DNA of 64,000 nucleotides from Lycocorax pyrrhopterus obiensis (GCA_014706295.1 JACSVZ010000001.1:42808383-42872382), one strand, 5' to 3'. Numbered from the stretch's first letter, positions 1 through 11,712 are shown. Numbers and translations are program-made. The notes: generated by a model from the sequence alone, not told the origin.

Positions 1-568
1 AGCTGTAACTATTTCTCTGGTGGGAGTAGCTGCAATATAATCTCTATGGAATAGCCACAATACAATGTCTTCCTTCTGTACTTAACAACCTGGCCTTTCG
101 AAATCTGAGATGAAGAAACAGGTGATTTAAAAAATGAAGTTTGCTTCTCTCCAAGGGGTTGCTTTCTCATGTCTGAGAATTACTGCTTTGAGACTTCTGT
201 GTAACCAAGCGTTTCCATTATTTATTATGCCTTCTTTAATTTCTTGGTCTTGTGAAATACTGGTTTGTCTTTGAGTTAGAGCTTTTTCGTTTTGACCTTA
301 ACAGCAAGAAGAACGTTTGAAGATCCACTATTTTCCTATATGAACTACACTCTTGAAAAATTCTTTTTAAGAAAAGTTGAGTTGTTCATTAATATCCAAG
401 TTCATCAAGCTCTTGTGCCGGAGCACTAAACTTAGATTATATTTATTTTTTTATTGTTTTCCTAAATTAATTTCTTAGAAACTGATCTCTCTTGAGCTCT
501 CTTGGCAAAGTCTTGCCTGCAGATCATACTATTGTGTATTTGGTGTTTTTCTCCCCCTTTCTGTCCAG

Positions 569-589
569 AGAGCTGAAGAAGAGCCAAAG
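569..589 (+). other. Candidate 21-nt microexon
   Basis: A long pyrimidine tract (about 545-566) ends in CAG at 566-568. It is followed by 21 bases that read in one frame as RAEEEPK, then AAAG|GTAGTA, an acceptable 5' splice site with GT at 590-591. The length is a multiple of three, as is common for neuronal microexons, and the peptide is strongly acidic. The next plausible acceptor on the same strand (1050/1051) continues in the same phase. What is seen is only the splice-site arrangement. The segment is too short to identify by homology, and such sites occur by chance in T-rich DNA. Confidence 0.18.
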
Positions 590-1050
590 GTAGTATTTTC
601 TCTTAACATCAGGTTTGTGTTCCCTTCAGATATAATCATGGAAAGAATCATCATCAGCTAAAGAGGGAGCACCTTGATTATCTGCCCAAAATTAGACGAG
701 ATATTTCTCAGCCTAGCTATCTGAAATGACTGGATAGACATTTCATTTGCACAAAATGACCAAGTTATCGCTTGGCAGTGCTTTAAATTTCTGTCCAGTA
801 AAGAATGCAACATAGGAAAAAAGATACTTTGCCATTACAGGTTAGACAAAGCTTGACCAAGTATACAAATGTTTTTGGTAAGAAGCAGATGTAGTAGACA
901 ATCCTGCTGGATGTGCTCAGTGTTGTTAAATTTTTTAAATATTTTGTTTTTCTGATGAAACATTTTTGTCACCTATTACTGAAGAGTAAAACCTTGTACC
1001 CACCCTCAACTAATATTAAGATCTTTATCAAACTTTTGAATTTTCTACAG

Positions 1051-1380
1051 TTGCCTGAGCTCTTTGAAGATCTTCTGATATGATAGATGATACATTTAGT
1101 ATTATCAATACAATACTTAATTCAGAGTTGATACTTAGAGTTTTGCATCACAACCACTGTTCATATTGGAGTATCATCTGGGATATAGAACAGCTAACAG
1201 ATTTTACTAAAATGCTGGGGTTTAATTTTTTTAAATTTTACTTTCATGGAGGTAACAATTACAGAGGTAGAGTCAGTTAAAAGAAATGACAACTCTATAG
1301 TAAATTATTATGATTATGAGGGTCTACAGTCTAGATATGATTTTAAAAAACATCAATAAACTATTTTATACACCCCTCGA
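1051..1380 (+). other. Candidate 3'-terminal exon (short coding tail plus 3' UTR)
   Basis: An acceptor (TTTTCTACAG, ending at 1050) is followed by ten codons reading LPELFEDLLI and a TGA at 1081-1083. An AATAAA signal lies at 1355-1360. Joined in phase to the candidate microexon at 569-589, it would give a 17-residue acidic and hydrophobic C-terminal tail. That is a coherent gene end, but the coding part is tiny and the polyadenylation signal has no obvious GT-rich element after it. No gene name can be given. The main alternative is chance. Confidence 0.15.
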
Positions 1381-1529
1381 TTTCTTGCTGCATTTCACTG
1401 GAGTAATAGATAACTGTGATATTGTTCACAGGAAAGTTAAACAAATCCTACAGGAAGACTAGATGACCAGACTGATTTTTTTAACTGTGTAAGTATATGG
1501 CTCACTTAAGTTGTGACAAGAAAAAGAGA

Positions 1530-1629
1530 TCATAGAATGGCCTGGATTAGAAGGGGCCTTAAAGACCATCTCGTTGCCACTCCTCTGCCATGAGCAGGGA
1601 CACCTTCCACTAGACCATGCTGCTCAAAG
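1530..1629 (-). repeat. CR1 LINE 3' end, minus strand (left arm of palindrome)
   Basis: Starts with the avian CR1 tail read in reverse (CATAGAATGG) and continues with the typical GGGGCCTTAAAGACCATCTC, CCATGAGCAGGGACACCTTC and GACCATGCTGCTCAAAG blocks. It is cut off where a plus-strand CR1 tail begins, so together they form an inverted repeat. Some divergence from the usual CR1 sequence suggests an old insertion. Confidence 0.85.
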
Positions 1630-1714
1630 ATGTCCCTGTTCATAGCAGGGGGGTTGAAACAGACAATATTTAAGGTCTCTTCCAACACAAATCATTCTGT
1701 GATTGTGTGATTCC
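1630..1714 (+). repeat. CR1 LINE 3' end, plus strand (right arm of palindrome)
   Basis: Runs from TGTCCCTGTTCATAGCAGGG through TTTAAGGTCTCTTCCAACAC to the tail ATTCTGTGATTGTGTGATTC, which is the 3' end of a CR1 in forward orientation. It is the approximate reverse complement of 1530-1602, with a spacer of about 28 bases. Confidence 0.85.
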
Positions 1715-2399
1715 ATTCTAAAATTTATGAAGTCTCATACCTCATTAAATACACCAGGCATTCAAAATCCAGAAATCTTACAAAATGGGAGTAGACTCTT
1801 GGTTTAAAGAAATGTGGCCATTAAAATGAATTCTGACTCGTAAAACAGAGTCTTTTTTAGTTGTTTTCTGTTTTGCATTCTGTGTAGACTGGTACAAATA
1901 ATTTATTTAGCAATAATTAAGATACGATGCTATAAAAAAAACCCCATTGCTTCAGTGTTTAATACTAGAGCTAAATTTAGAATTAATGAAACTAGCCTAA
2001 GCTATAGCACTTCATTAAACTTTGGCCCCAGGGAGTCTGAGCTTGCACTGAAATTAAAGAAAAATTCAAATTAAAGTTGTTCATATATATATGTATGTAG
2101 GGAATAATTTATTCTGCTCTATTTATGTAGCAATCAGAAGAATAAAAGTATACAATATTCTGTGTAGTTACTAACTCAGCATAATTTGTTCGAAATACTT
2201 TGTGGGACAATTTCTCCAAGAAATTTCTTTGACATCTGTTCATGGTGCAATAATCAAGCATGCTCAACCCCTGTTCTGTTAGAGGGAGTGGTGAGAAGAA
2301 TATCTTTCTGGTAAACAATCCAAGATTTACATGAAAAGACTGATTTTTTTAACAATTTGAATTAAGAACTGCAGATGCATAAATAGGCCAAGACATAAA
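1715..2399. other. AT-rich stretch without recognised content
   Basis: No gene, repeat family or RNA was recognised. A very short TA run lies near 2086-2095. Confidence 0.6.
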
Positions 2400-2836
2400 G
2401 AGAAGACATTCTGGAGAGAGATCAGCAGGGAGCTACCAAGATTGTTGAGGAGGTTGATCCATGCACCTTGGGAGGAAATGCTGAAAGAATGGGGAGTTTT
2501 GAACCTGAAGAAGAAAGGTCAAGGGGGACCTACAAGCACCTCATGCAAGAAACTAGAGAAGACAGTCAAACTTCTCAGCTGTGAAGATGGAAAGCGAGAG
2601 AAAAGAGACACAAGCTGGAACATAGCATAAGAAAATGAAATAAAATCTTTCTACGTAAGAAAAAAATGCCATAAAGGTTGTCAAGCACTGTAACAGGCTT
2701 CCCAGAGAGACTGTAGAACCTGCATCTTCAGAGATGTTTAAAAATCAACTGGACATGGCCTGCTGGATGTGCTCTGAGTAAGAGGTTGGACTACATGACC
2801 TTTGGAGATCTTTTCTGACCTATATGAGTGTGATTT
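2400..2836 (+). repeat. CR1 LINE fragment, plus strand
   Basis: Begins near the GGAGCTACCAAGATTGTTGA block and runs through a recognisable CR1 3' region: TGTCAAGCACTGTAACAGGC, then CAGAGATGTTTAAAAATCAA, then GGTTGGACTACATGACCTTT and the end of the element near 2836. It is 5'-truncated, as most CR1 copies are. It carries small deletions and many substitutions, so no reverse transcriptase frame survives. Confidence 0.88.
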
Positions 2837-5700
2837 TATCTTCCATATATGAAGAATCCTTGAGAAACATGGGAGATTTTAATTTTATTCCCTTTCCTCT
2901 TGCAGCAGGTAAGGAAAACAACTGTAGAAGGATTAGGCCAAAATGAGACATTGACTACTCTTTTGCTAATGCTTCCGGTCTCTCAAAAGATAAATAATAC
3001 AAATCAGAGTCCATGTAAATTGCTGAAGATCTCAAAAAAGGTTCAGAGCAACTCCAGATTAGAAGAAGAATTCTGAACTGTCAATTGCTTTGCTAACAAA
3101 TTGATTAATTCCAGTAGGCTAGATCCAGGCAAAATAATTCTGACTGCACTGAGGTCAAATGTAGATGGTTCAGCCCTAGGTAACAACACAGACTGTCTAC
3201 CTGTGAGACATAGCCTGATCTGCTTTAAAATTCTCTCATTGCTGCAGGCATTTTAAGAAGTGCTCAAGTAAACGGAAGCATAGATTTTTTTAGGTGATGA
3301 CATGACCAGCAGTCTGTAGACCAAAGGAGTTAATGGAGTATCCCTTACATGCCATGCACTGAAGCAGCATACCTGTATATCCCAAAACATAGAGCTTGAA
3401 GTATCAGGAGGAGACCGAGATGAAAGAATAACATGTCCCTCACTGATGCTTTAACTCCTAAGTAATATGAAACAATCTCTTTTACAACCATAAAGAAGTG
3501 AGTAAAATTTTTTTTCCCAAAATACATTATTTCAGTTTGAGATCTAATAACTTTCAGAATTTCTGAATTTTAATCTCTTAGAGGTGTTTGCCCAGATTGT
3601 TCCATTTGAGTAACCTAATTTTAGGTGCTTAGCTCCCAAAACATTCAAACATCAAAGCTATTTTTTCTCCATATTAACTTTATGAAGAATCTAGGCAGCA
3701 GAGTTAGATTATCAGAATCGCCATGGCTCACAGTAACATCTGCTCTTCAAATATGGTAGTACCTAACTTAGGAACATAAAATGGACTCATAAAGTTTTCA
3801 TCGCCTTGGCCCATCCTTATAAGCAGAAAGAAAGGGTGATTCAACAGGGACCATTTTTACCAATGGTCTGCATTGAAATCTACAAATTCTACTGGACAGA
3901 AAGAGTAAAATACAACTCAGTTGCAAACCATGTCTTTAAGTCTTGATTTTGAGGTTGAACCCCAAATTTAGGTCAGGTAATCCTGTGTAAAATCTGAATG
4001 AGATAATTTTTCATACTTTTCGCAGTTATTAGATCATTTTAAGCACTTTCATAAGATAGTTCTCTACTTGTTTTAAGATTTGATTTTACAGGTGGTGTTG
4101 AACTAGGGCAGTGCTTCTACTGTGATTAAAACTGCTTTTCTGCCCATAGCCACATTCCCTTCTGTGTTCTAGCCCTAGTTGTTGCAAAACTTTGCAAGAC
4201 ATGCAAAACATTTTTGTGATTTTGAGTAAGCTCAGCTGCTTTTGAATCTACTGCCTAAAATGTGTCTCTTAGAATGTAACAACTTTATTCCCATTAAAGC
4301 TTTTCAACAGAAAAATATAAATGAGACTGGTAACATGATTAACACTATGGCCTCAAGTATACTTTGATGTTTATTTCTGTGTTTCTGAAGTTACTGTTCA
4401 ATCTCAAATTACCCAGAAGTTTGTATCCAGGCCAAACTTCTGCAGCAGGGTTTCATGGGAATGGTGGTTTTGGCTCTTTTGTTTGTAAATGATTTCCTTA
4501 TTGCTAGCAAACCATTTCTTTCTCTTTTTCTACTGCATTCCTGAGCAACATCTGGAGAAAACAAGAGTCTGGGTTACTTCCAATTTTTTTCCCATATGTT
4601 TTCTTCTTCATGGCAAACATAAATGCAAAATCAAAGAAACAAAAATTTCTATTTTGGGTCAGATAGTCAGGCACTGCAAATCAACCAAATTGCCAAAAGA
4701 GATCTTATCTCTTTTGCATTTGCCATATTGCCCATTTAAAGGGAACAGTTTCTCTTTGCCCATCTATCATTTTAATACTGTGAATGGGAGATAAAATTTA
4801 ACATAAAAACAACATTCCTGAAGAAGAGCAAAGTACACAGTACAAAAAAAAAGTGTTTTGTTTTCAGGAACATTGATTGGTCTACAAAAATTAAGTCTTG
4901 ACAACTGTAATTGCATCTTGAAGTCCTTTCCAGAAGAGAAGTTTGGAACTCCTCTTTCAGCACCTTCAAACTGCATATGAATGCTTTTTAAAGAAAAATT
5001 TGGAAGAGAGAGAGAAAGAAGGGTCCTGATGTAAAGTAACACCTGGGATATCACTTATATTCCTTACCATTAACATATTCAGTTCACTTGCTATCTTCCT
5101 TATCTCATTCTGCAGTGCATTTCTGAGATACACATATCTTGTCATGTTTTCCTTCTGTACTGTAACTTTCACTATCAATTGTCTTTAGTGATGTAAGCAT
5201 CTTCCACATGGCAATCTATATTTTCACTAATAAATGCATTTTCTAACTTTGTAATTAATAAAAAGGCATATGGATTCATATATAATTAGTCACCACCTCT
5301 ACCTTGCTTATCAGAACATTCAATGATTCATAACACAGGATTCAGAATCCTGTATTCATATACAGCTGCTACAGTATATAATTAATCAGAAATTAATGTG
5401 GAAATAAAGTCTTCAGGTTCAGCTTTTTTCTGTCCCTTTCAAATTGTAATTGGCACACTTAGCTTTATATTTGACTATAGTATCTGCAGTTTGAATTATA
5501 TTGCTTAAATGACATTCCATCCATGTTATGCTGTATAGCATCTGCTACAGTTTTTTAACCTTGAAATGCACCATACAGATGTCTTATTCCTGATTTTCCT
5601 CTCTAATCAGGTCAGTGTCTTCTACAGTCTTAGACAGTACATGAAATAACATTATTAGATGTATGCTGTTATGTGCAGAACTAGAAGCTGAATTAGCAGA
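2837..5700. other. AT-rich stretch, no recognised gene
   Basis: No repeat family was recognised. It contains a splice-like motif at 2887-2914, listed separately, and a short GA tract near 5003-5020. Reading frames here are short and look random. Confidence 0.55.
2887..2914 (+). promoter_or_regulatory. Recursive-splice-site-like motif (AG|GTAAG)
   Basis: A pyrimidine tract (2889-2901) leads into GCAGCAG directly followed by GTAAGG, so a 3' splice site and a 5' splice site abut at 2908/2909. This is the architecture of zero-length ratchet points known from very long introns. If a plus-strand transcript crosses this region, the site could act as a recursive splice point. With no annotated transcript, this rests only on the motif. 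Confidence 0.2.
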
Positions 5701-5704
5701 ATTA

Positions 5705-5850
5705 GAAAGAATCCTTCCCTTTCCTCCTCTTCCCCTTCTTGTTCCCTTCCCCCCACCCTCTTGCCTTCCCATGCTCCCTCTCCCCTCTCCCTCTCTTCTC
5801 TTCCTCTCCTTGTCTTGCTTCACCTCACCTCTTGCTTTAGTTGTATTCCC
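5705..5850. repeat. Polypyrimidine / polypurine low-complexity tract
   Basis: About 130 bases of almost uninterrupted C and T on the plus strand, made of CTTCC, CCTCT and CCCTT units without a fixed period. It accounts for the low-complexity basic and glycine-rich ORF on the minus strand here (5584-5859) and for much of the 144-codon plus-strand ORF. Such tracts can form triplex (H-) DNA. Confidence 0.8.
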
Positions 5851-8050
5851 AGGGCACATTTTCTCATTACTTGTCCGTCATTTCAATATTTTAAATGACA
5901 TTTATTTTTGGGAGTTGAAATTTAACATAAAAACTACATTACCAAAGAACAGAAAATACAGAGCTTTTTGCCCTGTTATCTTTTTCTCCTGTCTGTCTCT
6001 GTCCCTAGCCCTTTATCTTTTGATTGTTTTGATATGCACGAGCCTTCTTAAAGGTAATGCAAGTTGTTCTACAAATTGTTGGTTCCATCAATTTTAGCCT
6101 CAGGTTCAAAATGCCCTCACAGAATGTGATGGGAAGATGAGATCAGAAATTGATTTGAATTTAATTTAAACTCTGTGACAAGAACTGAATGATGTTTTGA
6201 ATCAAGTTCATTCAACTGTTTTTTTCTTTTCTGTTCTATTAAACTTCTCCAAAGAAAGGCTTCAGATTTTATCTTTATTGGAGGTTACTGGGTTTTAGAT
6301 TTTGTATGTGCGTTTGTGTATTATGTTCAATATATTGTTCCAAAATATTTAGGTACAGAATGCTTGTGACTTTTATCTTTTTACACTTTTGGAGGACTTT
6401 ATTCTCTGTTATTAAGCCTGGATTTTATCATTCAATTGCTAGCAAAAATAATAAAAACTGTGTGGTGCATTTCAACTTCTGACAGGCGTGATCTGCACAG
6501 AGCAAATTGTACTTGAGAAGATTAAATTATTTTCTTCCATCTGTAATAACAAACCTTACTCTTGAAATGACCCTTTCAGTTGCAAGAAATAGCTTAAAGG
6601 TTAAATAGAAGATTTTAAGACAACTATTGGCAATCAGTGTGCATTGTACCTAAAGCTAAGTATATTATTTAAGGTGATTCATTGATAAAAGCTCCATAAA
6701 TGGTAATGTAACCGGAAATGTGGGACTGTGTTCTGGGTATCATACAAGCCCAAATATCAGAAAGGCAGAAAGCTCAACAACAGCTTATTTCCCCCGGCAA
6801 GTAACCTACTGCAGATGTGTGAAAGAATGGCTGCACATTTAATATCTTGCTACTTCCTCAGTTGTTACAAATCTATGATTTGGAAGTTCTGGGATTTCTG
6901 GGTACTGCTGTACTTACCAGGTGTTTTTACTGCCATTTCATGACTCCCTCTTGGAGTTGTCATGTTTATTTGCTGACACTCATCATCTTGCACTGCATGT
7001 TCTTGAAGCCAGAGAACATAAATCTCACTAGAAAGCAATTTTCAATATTATTTTAGACACTCAAATCTGCCACTTCCAGAGTTCATCCTTTCTAAACTGT
7101 TTCCCTAATCTACTCCTCCTGCAAAGACGAATTGTATGTCTGTTTCTTTTCAAATAATCTTTGGATTCCAGGAAGAGGCAATCGGTAAACTACTGAAGCA
7201 GAAAGATGGTTAGATTGGAAAGATTTTGCAAGTAAGGAGATATTGTTTAATTGCAGCTTTGCAATGGCAGATTTGAAACAGTAGACAACACCACTCTGTC
7301 TTGTGCTTCTGTCCACAAATGTTTAATATTTGTGTAGAGGAAGTCTTGGTTACATAAAAGGCTGTTTGAATTGTATTTCCCATTAATAAATCAACTGTAA
7401 ATGGAAAAGGGTCTTTCAAAGAATACAAACTTTGGCATTATTAGTAAGGAAACAGGAAAGTCTCTTGCATAATTTTTATAGAACACAAAATCTCAGCTTC
7501 AAACGCCTTGGTTATGTGCTTTTCTTAGTTGACTCTGAGTAGAGTTATCTCTCAATTTTTGATGTGCTCGTCATAAAACAGCATTCCCAAATTTGGATGG
7601 CTTCCCAGAATTGCATTATACTGAGGCAGTGTAGGTAGCTCAGTTTTCATATACTAACATGTTCCAAAATACGGCTTGGTGTGCTGGAAAGCAAAAACTT
7701 ATGAATCGAGGTATTAAGATTGTTTGTTATCACTTTATTTTTTCGACAAAAGCAAGAATGAAACAATTAGCGTTATTAGTTTTTGCTGTAAAATTAATGT
7801 CAGAATTATCTAAATACTCCTACATGTGTTAATTAAATATAAAAAAACTCCCTAAGATTATCAGTTGTGTAGCAGAAAAAAAGATGCTCTTGTTAGGTTT
7901 CCCTAACCAGGTTTGAAGATAAACAAAGAAGTTACTAAGTCTGAAATACTTAGCTACTGGTAGACTATAACAACAGTCCCTATGCATGGTGTACACTCAA
8001 AAATTGTATTCTGCTAATGCAGCATTATGTTTGTCCCTGCTATGCAGTGG
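5851..8050. other. AT-rich stretch, nothing recognised
   Basis: No gene, RNA or repeat family could be supported in this interval. Confidence 0.55.
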
Positions 8051-8335
8051 TGTGCTGGTGTTGGCCACCAAACTCTAGTTTGGTTAGTGTTAATTTTCTT
8101 CACAGTAGCTTGTATGGGGCTATGTTTTCGATTTGTGTTGAAAAAAGTGTTGATAAGACAATTCTGCTCTAGGTATTGCTGAGCAGTGCTTATACAGAGT
8201 CAAGGCCTTTTCTGTTTCTCATGCAGCCATGCCAGCGAGAAGGCTGGGGGTTCACAAGGAGATGGGAGGGAAAACAGCTGGGACAGCTGACCCCAACTGA
8301 CCCAATATTCCATCTGATGTCATGCTATAAAATCA
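8051..8335 (+). mobile_element. ERVL-like LTR, 5' part only, plus strand
   Basis: Begins TGTGCTGGTG and carries the characteristic avian ERVL LTR blocks: GTTAATTTTCTTCACAGTAG, TGTATGGGGCTATGTTTT, TTGCTGAGCAGTGCTTATAC, then GGACAGCTGACCCCAACTGA and a break just after GATGTCATGCTATAAAA, near the expected promoter. The 3' half (transcript start, polyadenylation signal and end) is missing, so this is a truncated LTR. It belongs to the same broad family as the complete minus-strand LTR at 11713-12265; the two lie about 3.4 kb apart in opposite orientation. Confidence 0.85.
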
Positions 8336-8960
8336 AAGGAATATTAGAACAAAAAAGTAACATAAGTGTTTTGGCATCTGATATTAAACAGCAGATAAAT
8401 ATTAGGTTAAAAACTATGATAACCGTGCTTCATTGAATAGGACAAATTTGGGCCTGGACACAATTATTTTTCAACTAATCTCTGTACAGCAAAATTAGGG
8501 ATATAGGTATGACATTGATACAGCGCGTCTTCTTTGAAATTTTTTCTTACTTAATGAAAAGCATCTTTTATGCATATGGGATACCTTCACTAGGGAAGTC
8601 TGCACTGCAGAAATACCACAGAAATTTTTGAAGCAGTCTAAGTCATTAGTTTATTAACAGGAGACAACCCTTGGGCTACAGGTCTTGACTGCATTGTAGC
8701 AGAGATTAACTTCTGCTCTTTGTCACCCTATATCCATTCCTTGTTTATTTTCAGACTGGAGATAATTAAATCTGAACTTCTGAAGTGCTCCTGCTCTTAC
8801 TCTCTCTTACAGTAGACTCAAAGTATGTATGCAGAGAAATAAGAAAGCTTTGGCTTTTTTTCAGCACTGGTCATCTTCTTGTCTTTCTGTGGCTGTCACC
8901 AGCTTCGCTGTTGCTGCATTCCTAAGCCTGGTATCCTAGACAAGCAGGCCTATACTCCTT
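8336..8960. other. AT-rich stretch, nothing recognised
   Basis: No gene or repeat was recognised between the truncated LTR and the hairpin at 8974. Confidence 0.5.
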
Positions 8961-8973
8961 TAACAGATAATGG

Positions 8974-9020
8974 CTCCTGTGCTCCCAAGGACCACTTCGG
9001 CGTAACTGGGAGCACAGGAG
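8974..9020. repeat. Perfect 14-bp inverted repeat with 19-nt loop
   Basis: CTCCTGTGCTCCCA at 8974-8987 is the exact reverse complement of TGGGAGCACAGGAG at 9007-9020, with a 19-base loop between them. The stem is GC-rich and would be stable in RNA or single-stranded DNA. It lies next to a possible LTR remnant and may derive from one. Confidence 0.75.
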
Positions 9021-9034
9021 AGGGCTTTTACATA

Positions 9035-9150
9035 CCAGTAACTTGTCCTAATACGTGGCTGGGGTATGGCTTGGGTGTTCACCAAGACACACGAACCAGA
9101 GAAAAGCTGTCTTGTGCAGTAGTGTAGATATGGCTTTTATTCGCTTGACA
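9035..9150 (-). mobile_element. Possible LTR R/U5 remnant, minus strand
   Basis: On the minus strand, AATAAA (9136-9141 on plus) followed by CTGCACAAGACAGC and TTTCTCTGGTTCGTGTGTCT resembles the R-U5 end of a retroviral LTR. No clear ends, TATA box or target duplication were found, so the family and limits are uncertain. Confidence 0.3.
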
Positions 9151-10424
9151 GAGATGGAATTTGGTGACGAACTAAATGAAAAGTTTGTAGATCAAAGCTT
9201 TTATCACTATAACATGGGCAGAGGTAATTAAGATACAAATAACAAGGGTCATGTGCCAAATGACCTCAACCTCGAATCAGAGAAGCAAATTTTAAAAAAT
9301 ATTCCCTCATACTGTTTAGCTTTTCTTTTGTGATTACTATCAATAGTGTCAACTGTGATTGTAACTTTATAGCACATAATTTTTTTAGTTTTTTAGAAGA
9401 TCATTATAGATCACACAGATCACAGCTCCGTTAATCCACAACTGCTTCTTTAGAGTTTTCCCCATTGAATATCTGCTATAACCTTCTGCTGTTTCAGTAG
9501 AAAAGGACTACCTTGTGTGTATTCAACTCAAGAATTCTTTGTCTTCAGCAGATTCTACATGACACTGACCAATTTGTGTTAAGAAAATTAGCTAATGGAT
9601 TTAACAATTGAGTGAAAACAAATAAGTAGTTTTCAGAAGCATACAGTATTGAACAGGAGATCCTGATTCTTCACATACAGCCTTGTCAAAGTTCTGTGGA
9701 GCAAAGCTAACATAACTAGAGAAAATGAAGATTTATACATCCAGCATCAAAATCACAGGTGAACAGTGCAGTCTGAAATTATTGTCCATATTAAGGTTCT
9801 GTTGGGTTTTGCGTGTTTGTTTGGGTTTTTTGTTTGGTTTTCTTTCTTTACTGGATAACGTATTTTAGAAATGATAGAATATTGGTCATGGGAAGTGATT
9901 GGAAAAAAGCCATACCAGGTGAAGTTGCATGAGCATTTCTACAAAAGAAATAAAAAAATATGAGTTTGTCCTTCACCCTAGGAAAACTCTCTTTTCACCT
10001 TTCTGTCCCCAAATGCAGTTTGGGGTCATTCTGGTCTCTGTCATCCTAGATATAACCAGTTTTCAAGGTGATTTACAGAGATCACAAGTATTTATCAAAT
10101 CCTTTTTGCTGCGCAATATGAATTATTGACATGCCCAAGGCCCACCATGCTGGTTATTTCATTCAGAGTAAATAGGTGATGATGTGCTTACGTGTGTAGA
10201 GAGCAGACTGACAGAAATGGGAATAAAAGGATGAGGACAGTGAGAGTGTGGTTACAAATACCAAAATAGAAAATTAAATGACAGAAGGAAGACTGTCAGA
10301 CACAATAAGCAAAAAAAAGTGTGCTGCAAACCAAACATTAAACGGATTTTAAAAAAAAAAAGTTACAATTTATGAAAAGTAAAAACAAAAGTGTTTTTAA
10401 ATTTTCATAAAATTTAGATAGTTT
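9151..10424. other. AT-rich stretch with a short GTTT-rich patch
   Basis: No gene was recognised. A loose T/G-rich patch at about 9800-9848 contains repeated GTTTG-like units. Confidence 0.5.
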
Positions 10425-10680
10425 TAGTGCGAGAGGATCCCTGTCCGGGCTGGATCCATAAGGATTATGGGGTCCCAGGCAAAATCCAGTCTGTACATAT
10501 AAAGCTTTATAAGACTTTTTCTTTGGCTTTTGCTGGGTTTGTTTCTATAATGACCAAGTTAGGTGCTGTTCACTTTGGTTGGTGTACCAGCATTTTCAGC
10601 CATTCAGTCTGGTACTAAATAAACTGCGCTATTATAATTACTTCTCTAAATGAAATAAATATTTATTTTACTCTTCCCTT
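10425..10680 (+). mobile_element. Possible LTR-like segment with TATA box and poly(A) signal
   Basis: A GC-richer start (GGATCCCTGTCCGGGCTGGA) is followed by a TATAAA at 10498-10503 and, about 120 bases on, AATAAA at 10618-10623. That spacing fits the promoter-to-poly(A) distance of an LTR. I could not match it to a family or find TG/CA ends with a target duplication. It could instead be an unrelated fragment. Confidence 0.3.
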
Positions 10681-11707
10681 TCCCTGATACACAGTAAAAC
10701 TGAGGAATTTTACTGATGGCAACAGAAAACATCACAAAACACTATAAACATCTTATTTCAGAAGAAAAAATTTTGAGTGTTCTAATTTTGCATCTTATAT
10801 GTGTTTTAGAGATCGTTTCCCTTCCAGTGATTGCCTACCATGACAGATGTTTAAAATGCACATTGGTATTCTTATTTTCCACTTCATGCCAAAAGAGCTG
10901 GTGGGTCTTTAATGAAACAAAATACAAAAAAATACAAAGCTCTATTTGGCAAATACTATGTCATCATAATTCAGTTCTTCAGACGTTTCTCAGTGCTGCT
11001 CATTAAGTTTATTATCACAAATGAAGTTTGTACAATCCCTGTTTTGAATGCTGTGTTGACTCAAACATAATAGAGTAAGAAATGTCTAATAGTGATGTAA
11101 TCCCATGGGGAGCATCTTTTTACTTTTGAAGTAGTGCAAATAATATTCTGTGTTGCATTGAATTAGCATGAGGCTGATAAGGGGTAAAACCTATCAGCTA
11201 TATCCTTCTCAATTTCGCTGTTCACTGGTAGTGCTGGCAGTTGCTGCAGCAAGTTCAGAATGACAAACCTGATGAAAAAGTCCTTTAATAGGAGCTCTAT
11301 ATCTAACAATTGTCATGGCATGCCAAATATCAAGAAAATTTAAATAATTCAGAAAGTGATTTATGTATTCATCTTTATTAAGTGAAATATTAAATAAAGA
11401 ACGAATGTCAATCTTTAAACAATATCTGTCATAAGCCATGTCTATCATTGATCAGCTTTTGCAGAACTACTTATTTTGGGGTATTTTTGCATAGGTTATA
11501 CAAACTTGCTTTTGTGGGTTTTCTGAGGGGGGCTTTTTTTGGTGTTGTGACTTTTTTGTTTGTTTTTTTAAATTTTTCTTTTATTTTAATGCAAGTTGCA
11601 TGGGAGGAGGTATGGGATATACTGGAGGATGTCCATAGATTAAAAAATTTAATTATGTGCAAGGATCAAAACCAGTTGTCCATGCTGGGAGAAGGTAACA
11701 TCTATAT
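10681..11707. other. AT-rich stretch, nothing recognised
   Basis: No repeat family or gene could be supported here. Confidence 0.5.
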
Positions 11708-11712
11708 CCCAA

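Larger units (their letters stand above)
1..1529. other. AT-rich single-copy stretch, no recognised gene
   Basis: No repeat family or long reading frame was recognised. The only structured signals are a 21-base microexon-like segment at 569-589 and a possible last exon starting at 1051, both listed separately. The rest is AT-rich sequence with stops in all frames. Confidence 0.6.

Noticed and set aside
5663..6097. 144-codon plus-strand ORF
   Set aside because: Built largely from the polypyrimidine tract, which cannot easily make stops in that frame and gives Pro/Leu/Ser runs.
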